Assembly (NCBI RefSeq): GCF_005938085.1
Contig: NZ_SMZK01000002.1
Coordinates: 310,001 to 374,000, forward strand
Source: Haloterrigena sp. H1
GTDB taxonomy: Archaea > Halobacteriota > Halobacteria > Halobacteriales > Natrialbaceae
Direction of reading: 5' to 3'
DNA: 64,000 nucleotides
The stretch's first letter is position 1, and each line of letters opens with the position of its first letter. The notes under the pieces were generated by a model. The model was given only the letters and a program-made list of their open reading frames with translations, searched no databases and had not been told where the DNA came from. Made by a program: the position numbers and the translations under genes. This document shows, in pieces, positions 63,888 through 64,000 of the stretch.

Positions 63888-64000
63888 TTATTCAATTGCT
63901 AAATGTGTTCTGAGTCGCTTGAGTGTGTCAGATAGCGAGGGGTGGTGTTGAGTGAGACTGTCGATGTCGTTTTGGACCGCTTCCCGAATCGCGCCTGTGT
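63888..64000 (-). CDS. C-terminal end of an unidentified protein (truncated by window edge)
   Basis: The last 37 codons of a leftward gene: TGAIREAVQNDIDSLTQHH then PSLSDTLKRLRTHLAIE and TAA at 63888. Amphipathic helical composition. It may share an operon with the Mrr-like gene, whose ATG is 21 bases away. Confidence 0.6.
   Translation of the reverse strand, partial: TGAIREAVQNDIDSLTQHHPSLSDTLKRLRTHLAIE

Overview
The window looks like haloarchaeal DNA (class Halobacteria, probably Natrialba/Natrinema-like). The DNA is GC-rich, the proteins are very acidic, many genes look leaderless with a TATA-like box about 25-30 nt upstream, and the families present are typical of haloarchaea: two-domain UspA proteins, ISH6, IS200/IS605 and IS1341-type elements, HTH_10 regulators, amphi-Trp and Tat-lipoproteins. 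A ParA gene with a small acidic partner, flanked by many copies of a CTACAATAGG-type repeat, suggests a megaplasmid or a plasmid-derived chromosome segment.

Layout. 1-3 kb: end of a polysaccharide-lyase-like gene, then the partition locus and its repeats. 3-14 kb: a stress/redox block with a CBS protein, two-domain and single-domain UspA proteins (five intact, one remnant), a secondary-alcohol dehydrogenase, a Dph6-type PP-loop enzyme, a phosphoribosyltransferase and a SagB-type nitroreductase. 14.8-23.8 kb: a sulfur island with a rhodanese-metallo-beta-lactamase fusion, two DsrE-like proteins and TusA on one strand, and a four-cluster Fe-S protein fused to an NrfD membrane anchor, a large cytoplasmic molybdopterin oxidoreductase and an Mrp/NBP35 ATPase on the other. 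24-26 kb: a complete IS200/IS605 element (TnpA + TnpB) beside a decapitated halocyanin gene. 26-36 kb: a PAS histidine kinase, a CPBP protease, a SulP transporter, a bacterial-PH protein pair and a three-gene Tm-1-like/cupin/TIM-barrel operon. 36-45 kb: a PQQ-propeller lipoprotein gene split by an ISH6 element, a carotenoid oxygenase, a frameshifted nuclease-like gene, a ferredoxin and decayed toxin genes. 45-51 kb: a MacB-type ABC exporter operon with a CARDB-like partner, and small envelope proteins. 51-60 kb: a methanethiol-oxidase (SBP56)/ferredoxin/membrane-protein operon, two more MDR dehydrogenases, a Bat-like regulator and a DJ-1 protein. 60-64 kb: an RHH-PIN toxin-antitoxin pair with a clear operator, a decayed tnpB and an Mrr-like restriction enzyme.

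How the genes fit together. The sulfur genes can be read as one pathway: persulfide or thiosulfate sulfur is handled by rhodanese, TusA and DsrE carriers, and a cytoplasmic SoeABC-like complex oxidises the product (or reduces a sulfur acceptor) while exchanging electrons with quinone. SulP and SBP56 elsewhere in the window are possible feeder steps. This is inference from gene content.

The rest of the window is shaped by transposition. At least six hairpin sequences resembling the right end/omega-RNA of IS1341-type TnpB elements are scattered through it, five of them without a tnpB gene and several exactly at the 3' ends of genes. No tRNA, rRNA or CRISPR array was seen.
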